The position numbers were made by a program, and so were the translations under genes. Positions 22,421-35,224 of a stretch of 64,000 nucleotides of DNA are shown here, in pieces. Every line of letters begins with the position of its first letter. Positions within the stretch are counted from its first letter, which is position 1. The notes under the pieces were generated by a model. The model was given only the letters and a program-made list of their open reading frames with translations. It was not told the origin of the DNA and ran no database searches. This stretch comes from Sipunculus nudus. Lineage: Eukaryota > Annelida > Sipuncula > Golfingiida > Sipunculidae. The DNA lies in assembly GCA_026874595.1 (NCBI GenBank), contig CM049315.1, positions 16,000,164-16,064,163 of the forward strand. The letters are read 5' to 3'.

Positions 22421-23460
22421 AAGCTATCATCTAGAAATCAACACGCAAAGGTTGCGACTCGGACATTCCTGTAAACTATAAAATTCCTTGGGCATTTTAT
22501 TCAAACACATCAAAACACTTTTTTTGCAGGTTCACTCAAGCATGAAGTTTGGGAAGACTTAAGGGCCGGTGAACCTGCGCGTGTTTATACAGATTTAATA
22601 TGCCATGCCGTATTCTTGTTTGCTACTGATTTTCCATTATATTTTTGAAAAAAATTTTGCTGATCCATTTCAAGTCACTGTATATTTTAAGTCTAAAAGT
22701 AATATTTTGAAATCTTAATCTATGATGAAAATTCCATTTTCTTGAATTACTCAGAAGATACGAATCATTTTCATACAGGTTACTTCGGTATTATCATCGT
22801 CACATCGTACATTGACATTGCTCCATGTCACAATTTGCTTGTGCGTTTGAAAACATTGCTGGTCAACTTAACTAAGTATGAAAGTAACTGATGTTACCTT
22901 GTTGAGATACGCATGTATAGGAAACATGACACGTGAAAACGAGTGATTTTAAGTAAAATTAAAGTGGCCAGTTGGGGAAAGCAAGTTTTTTTCTTGAAGA
23001 AAGTTTCCGTGTGGGGAGCCATTTTGTCAAGGGAGCGTTGCCCAAGGCACGCTGGGACGGGATAGATGGCTGTTCTGTTTACCACCCACCGAGTACAGCC
23101 GTTCAAAATATTCTTAGCAGAAGCATTTCAGCACATGGCGGCACTCAATCTTAATTTTAAAACGAACGTCCGCCATTGTGCGACCCTTTACGACTCAGTT
23201 TTTTATTCATTTTTAGTTTCAAACAAACAATTGTTGCTTAATAATGCCGCAAATGGGTTTAAAGTAGGCATTTATTTCAATTTTGCTTGACAATGCCCAA
23301 CGAAGTGGGCTGCTGTGTTACAGTAGGGGTGTTATAAACGTATTATTTGGTGACAATTACCAAGATTTTTATAATAATTTATATATCGCACGATAAATAA
23401 TCAGCAAAATTTAATTTTAAAATAACAAATAATCATAAATAAAAAATTTACACACGGCTC
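22421..23460. other. Intronic sequence, nothing identified
   Basis: About 1 kb of mostly AT-rich sequence. A short CpG-richer patch near 23000-23180 contains TGGCGGC- and GCCATTTTG-like YY1 motifs, but there is no recognisable exon or element end. Confidence 0.5.
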
Positions 23461-24226
23461 CCATGCCAGTTACGTACACAGCTGGTGCATGTGATGCCTG
23501 GATGCCTGTTGTTGACAAGTTATGTACACGGCTGAAGTATGTGATGCCTTGATACCTGATGTTGACAAGTTACGTACACAGCTGATGTATGCCATGCCTT
23601 GATACCTGATGTTGACAAGTTACGTACACAGCTGATGTATTCCATGCCTTCATACCTGATGTTTACAAGTTACATACACAGCTGGTGTATGTGATGCCTT
23701 GATGCCTAAGTTGACAAGTTGCATACACAGCTGGTGTATGCCATGCCTTGATACCTGATGTTGACAAGTTACATACACAGCTGGTGTATGTGATGCCTTG
23801 ATGCCTAAGTTGACAAGTTGCATACACAGCTGATGTATGCCATGCCTTGATACCTGATGTTGACAAGTTACATACACAGCTTGTGTATGCCATGCCTTGA
23901 TACCTGATGTTGACAAGTTACATACACAGCTGGTGTATGTGTTGCCTTGATGCCTAAGTTAACAAGTTGCATACACAGCGGATGTATGTAATGCCTTGAT
24001 GCCTAATGTTGACAAGTTACATACACAGCTGGTGTATGTGATGCCTCGATGCCTAATGTTGACAAGTTACATACACAGCTGGTGTATGTGATGCCTTGAT
24101 GCCTTAGTTGACAAGTTGCATACACAGCTGATGTATGCCATGCCTTGATACCTGATGTTGACAAGTTCCATACACAGCTTGTGTATGCCATGCCTTGATA
24201 CCTGATGTTGACAAGTTACATACACT
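23461..24226. repeat. 50-bp minisatellite, about 15 units
   Basis: The unit reads roughly GCTGATGTATGCCATGCCTT, GATACCTGATGTTGACAAGT, TACATACACA, and is repeated head to tail. Variants alternate (GTGATGCC versus CCATGCC; 48-50 bp lengths), suggesting a higher-order pattern of two unit types. Minus-strand open frames across it are products of the repeat and not genes. Confidence 0.95.
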
Positions 24227-25006
24227 TTTTCCAGGAATAATATTTCTAGGACAAATATTCCCAACTGAAATAAAATGAGTGACATAATGTACAGTAAACC
24301 AGCAGTATATAGAGCGTACTGTTTATATATAACCACAATTTTTCAGATAAAAAGACAGCTTTAAATAACATAGTACGTAGCTGACCTATATTTACAGTGA
24401 TCTATTCAGAACGATATACCAGTTGGTACCTGCTACATGTAAATACAGATATATACATGCTGGTATTTATGCAGTCAATAAATGTCAGATCTAATAGAAC
24501 ATGTTTGTAACTGCAGGAATCGTGGATTTATTTACATACATGCGACTGCTTATCCTCTGATGTAGCAATCAAAGGAGATGAAGGGGAGGAAACCGACAAA
24601 TAGATCCACCTGACCCCACCGGCTCCCGCCATTGATATCAATGGTATTGATTTAACCCTGGAAGCCAGCTGCAATAAATGTTGTCTGAATAAATGGCAGC
24701 ATATTTCCTGTGTATTATGGTGGGCCCAGCAGGGCTATGAATTATATACACTGCCCTGGCCTGGCATTAGAACCCCCACGTAAGGTCCCCACCCCAATGC
24801 ACATGAATCTGCTTAAAACATCTGCCTCAGGAGAAGAACCCTCCCCAATAGCTTCATTTTTACACCTATACAGGTCTGGCCCCCTTCCCACAGTTAGTCT
24901 TACAAACAAATTACCCATAAATTCAAAATCTTTTGTATGATTTTTTATAGAAGATGATAATTTCCTTCAAGGTTATCACTTTCACAGCTTAATATGAGAC
25001 AAAAGG

Positions 25007-25355
25007 CAAGAGACCGCAAACTTACATCCCTGAGGGCCACATCAGAAACACGCCCCAGGTCTCGAAGTGGACCATATTTGATGTAAATATGAACTTACCA
25101 AATGATGTGTTATGTTTTACACAACATGTTACTTATGCATTAAAAAATTTTATGTAGTACTTTATTATTATCATACATTTTTGTTTGCAACATGGCCATG
25201 AAAGCTCATTGCAGTATTGTTAAGAGTGTAATTCTTTGTTAGAATGTCTGGAACCATGCTAATTAATATTGCCATGCAAGAACTTTTGAAGGCCATACCA
25301 GTAATAGACCTTGTATGCTGAAAGTGGCCCTTGGGCCCCTGTTTGCCCACCTCTG
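25007..25355. mobile_element. Candidate non-autonomous hAT-like element
   Basis: The ends form imperfect inverted repeats. The left end has CAAGAGACCGCAAAC then GAGGGCCACATCAG. The right end (complement) has CAGAGGTGGGCAAAC then AAGGGCCACTTTCAG. The CAG-x-GGTGGGCAAAC terminus is typical of many hAT elements. The expected 8-bp target duplication is not clean (ACAAAAGG versus CTAGGAAG), and there is no transposase. The boundaries are therefore tentative. Confidence 0.5.
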
Positions 25356-26951
25356 CTAGGAAGGGTTTCCATCCCTGCTGCACACATATGAACCTTAATC
25401 TCAACTTTCCTATCAGCCTTTCAGGCTTATCTTTTACCAGCATGTATTAACTACACCTGTAGAAACCCCACCACAAGAATATATCACAATATATATATAT
25501 CAACGTTTTCTAATATACATATTGTAAGTACCTGTACTTCCTGGGTTTTCAATCTAAACTGTGACATGTACTGCAGTACATAAAGACTTCTCCATAGGGA
25601 AAGAGATGATTTGGAAACAGAGCTTACTTTGAGGAGTGGGATTTTGTCTAAAATCTTGGGAGGCTTGCATGGAGACTTGTATTTGCTTAAAGAGTATAAA
25701 AAATGAAATTACCACTCACTGCAACCCACATAAGTATACTACATGAAATGAGAATTTACTGTACATAAATAAGGCAAAAATATAATGCAAATTTTGAAAT
25801 GGTAACTCACTTTGATTAATGTAAATTATAATGTGAAATGATAAATCACTGTAATTGCCTGGAGAATAAGGTTTATGACATGCCTTAATCAACAGCATTG
25901 CATGAATGTCATTAAAAACACTTGTAAAAAGTCAAAGAAAATAAACTGTATTCCACAAAAGAATACATTGAATGAAAGGAGTTCCACAGTATATACAAAC
26001 ATAAAATTCACCTTCGGACATTGAATGTAACATGTACATAACACATTTTGAACAAAAAGGTTATGGGGAGGGGCATATATTCTAAAGTCTAGCACACTCT
26101 ATAAATTCATGCAGGTAAATGTAATCAATTCTGGAACCAAAACAGGCCTAGAAATTTTAAATGCACTGCATAAAAAGGTGAAAATGAATATGACTATATG
26201 TATAATGAATGTCCTGAGATAATATTATCTGTAGGCAAAAAGGCAAAAAAATGTTCTCATCCTTTACACAAACGACACGGCTGACTGCCTGGCCACCACT
26301 TGGCCTGTCACGCAATCCGTCACCTTGATAAATCCCTGGTAACAGGAGTTTCAAAGACTTGTTACCTGCCTGGTAATTCATAACAAAATCAATATTATAC
26401 CAGAGAGTATGTACACTGATGTATAACATGGCCTGCACAGGACACGTGAGTTAAACTGGACCAAGCTCAGACAGAACATACCTCTGTCAACTCTGGATTA
26501 TAGACAGATTAGCTTCAAAATTCAATCTTTACTCCCTAATTCAGTTAATCTCAAAACATATCACTGAATACAACCTTTAGTGTGATACCTTACACACCAA
26601 AAAATTAAAACATACAAGCATACATGAATAAATCCACCATTTGCATCTGGGATCAGCTCCAGTATTTTGAATTTTCAGGTGAGACTGGACAAGGAAACCA
26701 GACCACACCTGGAGTGCATGTATTATAACCCATCAATGCTGGATTTGTACACAGATTACCTCCCAACTTTATTTGCACCGCCAAGTTTTGCACACAATAA
26801 AGTGACAGACATACACACAAATATACATAAATATAGCCAGAATTTGCATCTGAAACCAAATGTACATGTATTAAAATCTTCCATGTCCCAAGGCCGCTTC
26901 TCTATAAAAATTACATGGATCTCCGTTGGTCAATGTTTTCATCCTTTCCAT

Positions 26952-27845
26952 ACAGGCCTCGGATTTCATTTTTGGAGATAACAAGCTACTGCTGCCTGTC
27001 AAATTTGAACTTGACAGGCAACAAAGACATTTGACAGGCAGTTTTCATTTTTTTCATTTGTTTGCATTATTTTATTTGGAATAAAGTCTATATAAGGAAA
27101 AAAAGATATCCAAGTATGTTTTATTCATCGTGATGACGGTGGGTTAAATGGAGACACGGGCGGGGGTTGGAAATGGGAATTTTTTACCAGGTCATAATTT
27201 AATAGCAGGCCTAATTTGGACGATGATAGACCTTATAATAGATATATTAATGGTGTTCCCAGTATTTATTAATATACTATATATGTTAAACACGAGGTAC
27301 GCGGGTTTTTACAACTGAACACAGTGTGGATACGATGTAGTTTCCCGCGAAACTGTATTACCAACATCCTTATACAGTGGACCAATCGGATAACGCGTAA
27401 CATAATGTTGACGTGTAGCCCACGCTGCAGTAACCGCTATACTAAGCTATGATTGGCTGATAATAGCCGGCCATAAAAGATCATTTTTCTGATTGGCCAA
27501 GGGGTAGCCATTTTTTATCTGAAATGTTCCCGAATTTTTTCCCGAGTAGATCCGAATGTGGCTAGCTTAGTGCCACCGTGTGTCACTGTAAGAGACTATT
27601 GGCTCATTTGCTGGTTTCCCAGGCCAGTTTCCTCATGAACGGGGAACCAGTAACACTAAGTTTTTTTTGTTTTTTTTTAAATTAAAAAGAATAGAGTGGC
27701 TGTGATTGTGATTGTGTACACACAAGAAGGACGCAGTGAGGAATTTTTCTGACCTGCAGCAAGGTGCCTGTCAAGATCGTGGCTGACGGCAGCCAGCCAA
27801 TTTTAACCAATTTGCCGGTTGCCGGTCGTCAAATTCGAGGCCTGT
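26952..27845. mobile_element. 894-bp TIR element with an internal CCAAT-rich, CpG-rich block
   Basis: The ends are ACAGGCCTCGGATTT and the inverse AAATTCGAGGCCTGT (one mismatch), flanked by CCAT on both sides (26948-26951, 27846-27849). Near each end GCCTGTCAA motifs recur. The middle (27290-27640) is CpG-rich and carries CCAAT boxes near 27382, 27451, 27493 and 27600. There is no open frame resembling a transposase. Superfamily is unassigned, since a 4-bp duplication fits few known groups. Confidence 0.55.
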
Positions 27846-27970
27846 CCATATGATGTTCAAATGCAGCCAACATATCAAAACAGCCAGCCAATTTTAACAA
27901 ATTTGCCGGTTGCCGGTCGTCAAATTGGGGGCCAGTCCATATGATGTTCAAATGCAGCCAACATATCAAA
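27790..27970. repeat. 91-bp tandem duplication across the right end of the TIR element
   Basis: The unit starting CAGCCAGCCAATTTTAAC at 27790 recurs at 27881 with few changes. It spans both the end of the TIR element and its flank, so it arose after insertion. Confidence 0.85.
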
Positions 27971-28659
27971 CAGTGACATTTGATGATCCCAATGTGACAT
28001 GACACTTTTTATCCAGATCTACCAGTTTACTGATGACTTCTTATAACCCTAGATTTGATATATGTCTATAAGATAAGATAATAAAACCCTTCTGAATGGT
28101 TAAGCAGCTGACAACTGAATCAGTTAATTCCACTCCAGTAGTTGTGTTATGGGCTGGTTTTAAGAACTTTATAAGTTTTATGTGTGAAACTGATGTTTTT
28201 GGGTCTGCCATTTAAAGAAATGAGGTCATAAAGACCTGGTTTAACATATAACCTTTGGTAGGAATTCTCAGCTAGAGATATCTGCATGGTAAATTTAAAG
28301 CTTTCAACTAGTTTCCAGAAACCCTAGCCATTACAAAACATGTCATATGGCACACCAGTTCACAGAGGACCCCTGTACCACCTCAGACAAGACGGCAGTT
28401 CACCAAAAAAACATATTTTAACACTAGTCAAAATCACACTCAAAATAATTTTGGTTGACAATATAATTGGTGATGGTGGTGGGGGGGGGGGGGGGGGGGG
28501 GGGTTAGGGTAGGGCCCATGAGAAAAAGTATATGTTTATTACAGCAGGGTTTGTCTGCCAGTGCTGCATCACTAATAAAGTTACCTAGGCAAGGCTGTAG
28601 TGAGCAAGAGTGGGGTCTTGGATATACAAAATGCAATTACATTACAGCATCTGAAAAAC

Positions 28660-29563
28660 CTCAATAATCAGAATAATTTTTAAGCTCTTAGCTTCAAATT
28701 TCAGAATTCAACAGATTAAATCCACATGCATCCTGGCTGTGAAAAATAAATTAATTATAATTATGAGAAAAAAAGTGCCATGGTCAAATTTAGGCAAAAT
28801 TAAAGGTACCAATTTTATATTTGTGCTAATATTTTAAAAAATTTAAAAGATTTTGATCTAATTTTGGGTATACAATTAAATTTTGATTAATTAAAGTTAT
28901 ATTACTTAAAAAAGTCCCTAGCTTTAATATTTTTTTGTGATAAGTGACCATATATTTTTCCGTTTTTTTTTACCAAGTGCAATATGTTTGGGCCCATAAC
29001 TTTTTTAAACTAGACATTTCTTGGCACCGCAGGTGCCAGAGTATCCCCAGACAAAGTCGCCCCCCCCCCCCCCCTTTTTAAGAATAAGCCCCCATTTTTT
29101 GCAGCATATACTGACACTTGGCAAGCAGTTATTGTTTCTTCCATCTATAAATCCACAATCTTTTTGAAGATGTTGGTCCTGTGACCTTGACCTTTTGGCA
29201 CATCACAAGGCTATCCAAGATCTTCTGTCACCTTGATTTTGGGACCAATCCATGCAAACAATCTTGAGATATTTAAGAGTTTGTGTAATTTTCAGCAGAA
29301 ATGGACCTATTCAAGGTCAAGATCACTCTCTTAGCAATGGTCATGACCCCATTATAAATGGGCTTCGTCCTCTTACCTATATCTATACATATATAAAGTT
29401 TGATAAAGATCCGTGGAATTTTTTTTTAGTTATCTTGCTCACAAGATTTTTCTGTGGCAGGACTGTCATGAAACCATAGTATCCCGACTTTGTCTGGGGA
29501 AACAATGAGAGTGGAAGAGAGAGAGAGAAAGAAAGAGAGAGAAAGAAGGAGATAGAGAGAGAA

Positions 29564-29594
<31 letters not shown>

Positions 29595-30386
29595 GAGAGA
29601 GAGAGAGAAAGAAAGAAAAAAAGAGAAAGAGAGAGAGAGAAAGAGAGAAGGAAAGAGAATGAGAAGAATAGTCTCCTGTGGCCTTGACCTTTGACCTTGT
29701 GACCCCAAAATTGATATTGATCATCCACTTTTATATATAAATCAATAAAGGTCTAGATTTATTGATGGCCAATATATAATTCAGGTTTGAAATCCATATA
29801 TTAATCCAAGCTTGAATTATCATCTCAGGAACTAATTTTTGGACAGATGGCTCCTGTGACCTTCACCTTTGACCTTGTAACCTCATAATTGACAGGCATC
29901 TTCCTCTATTGGCAGGGGAACTGTATGTGCAAGATGAAATGTCTGAGATGAAATGTTTGGCTGAAAATGCATCCACAATCTTTTTAAAAATGTGTCCTGT
30001 GACCTTGACCTTTGACCTCATGACGCCAAAATCAATAAGGGTCTTGCCTTTCTAATGGGACATATACAAGTCAAGTTTTAAATCCATACATCAATAAAAG
30101 TAGGAATTATCATCCAGAAACTAATTTTTGGACAGAGGGCTCCTGTGACCTTCACCTTTGACCTTGTGACCTCAAAACTGATAGGGGTCTTCCACTCTTG
30201 GCAGGTGAATTATATGTGCAAGATGAAAGATCTTGATGGGACATCTAACATTATGTCGAATTTTGGATTCCTAGGTCTTACGTATTGAAAACGTGTCACA
30301 TCGACGGACAGACAGACATAAGGACGGACGACGTACAATGGATCACAACTATAGCTCAGATGACTTATAGTCAGCTGAGCTAAAAA
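28660..30386 (+). repeat. Composite interspersed repeat with repeated TGACCTTTGACCT motifs
   Basis: The left part (28660-29010) matches the AT-rich family. The middle has a poly-C tract (29060-29074) and a 160-bp purine tract (29511-29671). Then come degenerate units with GTGACCTTGACCTTTGACC at about 29683, 29857, 30000 and 30146. The end has a GGAC-rich tract (30304-30331) and the family's terminal hairpin, with CTGAGCTAAAA at about 30376-30386. Non-coding. Confidence 0.7.
29511..29671 (+). repeat. Purine tract, (GA)n/(GAAA)n
   Basis: An almost pure A/G run of roughly 160 bases. It produces three overlapping artificial Ser/Leu/Phe-rich open frames on the minus strand, which I reject as genes. 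Confidence 0.95.
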
Positions 30387-30909
30387 CAAATCACTAGACC
30401 AATAACACCGCAGAAAATGTTCAAGATGTTAAATCAAAATCCCATTAATCTTCAACCTCAAAATTTAAACAAATTGGCAATGCTTCTCATCAAATTTACA
30501 CGATACACAAAAATCTGACCAACACATTGTATTAAATACAAATTCAGAAAATATCAGCAAGTATTGCAAATATATTTACTGAATATCAAAAACAATAATG
30601 AAAAAATATTACTTAATATCACAAATGATTGAAAAGTTCTTCTTTTAATATATATTGTATCCCAAATTTGTAAATAACATACATATTGGTCAAACCCAGG
30701 AATCCTTTATTTCTAACCTTTTCCGATATAACAAGCAGATGGTATAATAAAATCAATGAAAGTACATGAATTTGACAACAGTTAAATATTTAATATATAA
30801 CAGATGTGGAAACATAGCAGAGCTGACAGCGTGTACTGCATCTGTATTACTGCTGCAGCCTATGGGAACAAAAGATATATCAATACAGCAGAATATAAAG
30901 CACACTTAC

Positions 30910-30941
30910 CTTGTATCTTTTAAGTTTTGTCCAGGAATAAC
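30910..30941 (-). CDS. TMEM131: TMEM131-family protein, exon 3 (32-nt microexon)
   Basis: A 32-nt exon of ten codons (VIPGQNLKDT) plus two bases. The acceptor is TTTTGCAG (AG at 30943-30942) and the donor GTAAGT from 30909. It begins in phase 0 as exon 2 requires. Its final AG joins the first T of exon 4 to make Ser73. The call rests on exact splice sites, perfect phase fit on both sides, and position between two recognisable exons. The peptide itself is not conserved enough to identify alone. It lies between a 4.3-kb and a 22.8-kb intron. Confidence 0.65.
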
Positions 30942-33900
30942 CTGCAAAACAAGATCAATATATTACTGCAAGGTACATTCTAAATGAAGCTCAATGAATG
31001 CAAGCACGAGCATAAGACCACGGCTCATACATGGGGAACATCTGGCTTGCATTGTCACTAAAATATCAGACAATGAACTGGCATTTATTCTTTTTCTTCC
31101 CTGGTATATTAATATTTTACTTGTTCATGTTCTAAATGTCACTTTCTTTTCCATGTTGACCTAAAGGAGTTAACTTGCTTGTTCTATCTATAGTATTTTA
31201 ACGTGTGATGTTTGGTCCTATGGTATTTGGTTTGTGGCATTTTATATGCAGAAGTTATTTCCATGGTAATGTGTTTTCCATGCTTTCTGCTATGATATTA
31301 GTCTAGGTATAGTTTGTGCTGTGGTCAGTGATTTGTCAGTGGCTGTCATGTCCAAGCATATTTTGTCCCTGCATGTTTTTTTTCAGAGGCATTTTGTAAT
31401 GTGGCATTTTATCCACGAAAACCTTAAACAAATACCATTCCACCCTGGATCCCTCAAACACTGTCTTTTTATATTTTTTGTTGGAGGTAACCACCTCCAT
31501 TTTTAAATGCTAGCTTAAATAAATATTTACAACTGTGAACACTGTTTGTACTTAAATATCTAGATAAATATGTCAATGAAACTGAACACTAATTACTAAC
31601 TGCGTTGTTTGAAAGTGTATGTGGGAAGTAGAAGTCCTTGCCAGCAGCCTGTAAACTTATACCAAACTAATCTCATCAGCTCTACAGCCAGACCATAAAA
31701 CAGTAGTGGGTGCTGAATGCTTCATTCCTAATTTAAACCATTTAATACCTCTTTATAACTGGTTTAATTACCCATGTGGGCTGAACTTCTTTATAAATTC
31801 CTTGTTTTTTCCCCAGCGCATGCCATTTAATAAAGGAGAAAATGATACTTGTTACATGCCTCATACTCTGACTGGGATGATCTGCTTATTACGGGTCTGG
31901 GTAAAAGCATAGTTATGCCTCATTTGCAATTACAAGGAGTCACAATTATTTATATTACAAATTTAAATTTAGATGGCCCTGATTACCTTACCCTAGAATG
32001 GATTCCACGTTTTCCATTCATTTAAATATAAGCAGTTTATAGCTGAATGCAGTGTGCTGTACAATCAATGCTGGCACTGGCCACAGTCACTTTGCCAAAA
32101 TCAACAGTACAAGCAGTGAATCTGAGAGTTATACTAGACAAAGCACACAAACCAACATGATAACAAAACTCCTGTTGTTAATTTCTGCCACTTGTCCTTA
32201 GGGTTGAGGTGGGAACAATAAAATTTTAAACTTTAAAGCCAGCTATCCACGTAACTTTCCTATAGAATTACTGTGATGTCTGGCTTACCCTGAGTACAAA
32301 TTAATGAACCCAGGTTATTCCTGTTAAGAAAAGCCATAATACCTCTATGATAGATGTATAAGCTTACTTATCTAAAAGCTGTTAGTAAACACAGCAATGT
32401 TGACAAACAGAAAAACCATTTAACCCGAGGTGGTTGGTTTCTTATGTGCGAAGTCTGAGGGTCACTAGTTGCAAAATGCCCTTTGTGAAACTCTTGTTCA
32501 TCAGACTTGCCACCAGATGTCCTTGTTGAATCTGTGAGCTATTTGTCATTAGTACAGGCTGATAAAAAAACAAGGGACCTATGGGTCACTTCGCTCAGCT
32601 GTTAATGATAAAAAAATATGATTTAGAAATGAGGCACATGCCGGTTTTGTGTGGTAATAAATATAAGCTGTATTATGAGTTGATGGTGTTTAGCTTACGT
32701 ATGATTTTGATAGTAACTTTGGTGACAGGGAAGAGGATTGATTTCATTTATTTTATTAATAAATGGAGTACTATTGTCACACAGATTTTGACTTGGCCAT
32801 ATAACTTATAAGCAGAACATATAATATAAGAGTTTAACTATTTATTAAAAAAAATTACAAATATTGTCCCAAATATAATCTTTATTAAAAATAATAAGAG
32901 AATCGTATGATTTTTATAAATGAAATATAACTGAAATGATTATTAAAATAATATTAAAGAATATATTCATGAATGCATTCATGAATACATTTTGAAAGTA
33001 TTTGCACTGGTATTCATATACTTTCATTTTTACCTGAATTCCCATTCTTTATGCAAGAAATTTTATAATGGAGTACATATTCATATTCGTATTTAAATAC
33101 AATTGCAAAGTATTCGCATCATGTCTGGTATTTATTCAGTTTTCACGGTTTTCACCATACAATGATGTTGAGAATCCATAATATACAAAATTCACACATT
33201 TAAATAATGATCATAAGTACCTGGTTTTATGGCTTTTTTTTATATTAAAACAAAAATAAATAAAATATATTCATTTTGGACTAATTTCACATCAATGTAC
33301 ACACTAGACACAGTAGGAATCTAGATTAATATTATCAACTGCATCTTTGTCTATCATTAGTTTCCTTCATATGATCCCTAATGATTAGTAATGAATAATA
33401 GATTTACTTTTTTATCATTAAAATTGAACTGAAAAATACCATAGGTGACTGCATGGTGTTATTTGGAATATGTGACATTCTATCCATCGATACAAGATTC
33501 TTATATCATCAGTAACTGCAAGTTAATTTCCTGTTATCATAAACTAACAAATTACTTTTCTATTTTTCTTTAATTTGATATTAAAAACCAATAAAAATTT
33601 ATTAATTTATTGTTTATTGTTATGTTGTTGGTTAAAACTACTAGATGAGTTGGGTTGGACACCTGGATCAACTGTGGCTGGCCAAGCTGCCTGGCTGCCC
33701 CAGAGTAAGCCTCACCTCAAGCATGCATAATTTGCTGAAAGTTCAACAAGGTCAACATACAGGTGACTCAAGAGGGGCTGGAGAGAGCCAAGGTCTGACA
33801 TGGTCTCATAAAAACATTAATAAAAGCTACAATTTTTGGCCAATTTCTTTCAGCTTTCTAAACTAAAAAGCTGAAATCCTTATGTGTGCATGATATGAAA

Positions 33901-35224
33901 ATTTTATCAACAGTGCTCACAGGAAACAAACGTGCCATGGTCAAAGTTGGGCAAAATTTAAGGTACTAATTTTATATTTATACTAATAACTTACAAAATT
34001 TGAAAAATTCAGAACTAATTTTGGGTATTCAACTGAATCTTGATTAAATAATGTTACATCCCTGACAAAAAAATCTCTAGCTTCAGCAATCCCCTTGTTA
34101 AGGGAGTAAATATATTTCTTGATTTTTTACAAAGTGCATTATGTTTGGGCCCATAACTTAAAACAATTACGCAATACTGACATCATTTCTGGCATGTGCA
34201 TAGGGAATGTATAGAAAAATATGTATATTAAATATGATTAAAGTCAGATCAGTGGTTTAGACATAAGGCAGTCTTGAAGTGTAACAATGGGTTTTTAATA
34301 GAAAAATGAAGTTTTTCATTAATATCTCGAAGGTATTAAGTCGTAGTGACAAAATTCTTGGCATGGTAGGGGATTTTGGAGACATCTAATTGTATGCCAA
34401 ATTTTAGGAACTGAGAGCTGAAGCTGGGGAGCTGAGCTTTTGCAAACTGCTTAACACTAGCTTGATGTAAACAATATGTTACATTGTGCTTGAAAACTTG
34501 AATAAAATCAACAGTTTTTGATCAACTGGTTTCAAATTTTTGGTTTTAACAGACAAAATGCTAACAAAAACATGCTGTGAAAATTAAATCCACAGTACTT
34601 ACTGGAAAAAAAACGTGCCATGGTCAAAGTTGGGCAAAATTTAAGGTACCAATTTTTTATTTTTGTTAATATTTTAAAAAATTTAATAGATTTTGATCTA
34701 ATTTTGGGTATACAATTTAATTTTGATTAATTAAAGTTATAATACTGAAAAAAAGTCCATAGTTTAAACATGTTTTGTGTTATGTGATCAAATATCTTTC
34801 CTGATTTTTTACAAAATGCATTATGTTTGGGCCCATGACTTTTTTAAAATTATATATTACAGACATAATTTCTGGCATGTACATAGGAACTGTACAGAGG
34901 AATATTTATGGTAAATATGAACAAAAACAGATGAGTGGTTTTGATATTAGGCAGTCCTGAAGTGTGAAAATAGGTTTTTAATAAAAAATTGAGGTTTTTC
35001 CTTAATTACTCAAAAGAACGAAGTTGCAAAGGCCCTGTTTTCGGCTTAGTAGGAGATCTTGGGGACACCTAACATTATGCTGAATTTTGGATTCCTAGGT
35101 CATACGGTTTCAAAATGTGCCACATCTACGGACGGACGGATGGACGGACAGACGGACGACGGACAATGGACCACGACTATAGCTCAGATGACTTTTAGTA
35201 AGCTGAGCTAAAAAGAATACTTAC
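30942..35224 (-). other. Intron 2
   Basis: A 4.3-kb intron. Bases 31000-32560 are AT-rich with nothing recognisable. From 32567 a segment opening ACAAGGGACCTATGGGTCAC, a left-end signature of the repeat family, is followed by AT-rich sequence. The repeat copy at 33645-35214 ends beside exon 2. Confidence 0.8.
33645..35214 (+). repeat. AT-rich interspersed repeat, most complete copy, abutting exon 2
   Basis: This copy shares long blocks with 1-886, 21560-22262 and 41480-42970 (for example GTGCCATGGTCAAAGTTGGG, then AAATTTAAGGTACC). It ends with a (GGAC)n tract (35130-35163), GGACAATGGACCACGAC and a hairpin whose arms are AGCTCAG and CTGAGCT, then AAAA. If the signature at 32567 is its true left end, the element is about 2.65 kb. 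No protein is encoded, and no clear target duplication was found. Confidence 0.65.

Larger units (their letters stand above)
8088..30909 (-). other. Intron 3 (22.8 kb), host to most mobile elements
   Basis: A very long intron between exons 3 and 4. Contents: SINE-like fragment (8230-8340), palindromic stretch (8353-8560), AT-rich sequence with no feature seen (8560-12490), repeat units (12600-13558) interrupted by the LTR retrotransposon (13559-21170), more repeats (21171-22420), unremarkable sequence (22420-23460), a 50-bp minisatellite (23461-24226), a hAT-like element (25007-25355), unremarkable sequence (25356-26950), a TIR element (26952-27845), and a composite repeat with DR1-like motifs (28660-30386). 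Open frames here look random or repeat-derived. Confidence 0.85.

Noticed and set aside
23461-24226. Hammerhead ribozyme in the CTGATG-containing minisatellite
   Set aside because: The unit has CTGATGTATG but lacks the required CTGATGA core and paired GAAA, so no hammerhead fold is supported.
23461-24226. CRISPR array
   Set aside because: Units are contiguous without unique spacers, and the genome is eukaryotic.
23650-24336. Several overlapping minus-strand frames with repeated HGIHQLCMQLVN-like peptides
   Set aside because: They are translations of the 50-bp minisatellite, open in more than one frame at once, with no evidence of a protein.
25020-25085. Minus-strand segment reading YGPLRDLGRVSDVALRDV followed by GTAAG, like an exon with a donor
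   Set aside because: There is no acceptor, it does not fit the TMEM131 phases (exon 3 joins exon 4 directly), and it coincides with the left end of the hAT-like element.
29383-29728. Three overlapping Ser/Leu/Phe-rich minus-strand frames
   Set aside because: They are produced by the GA-rich purine tract, open in all three frames of that strand.
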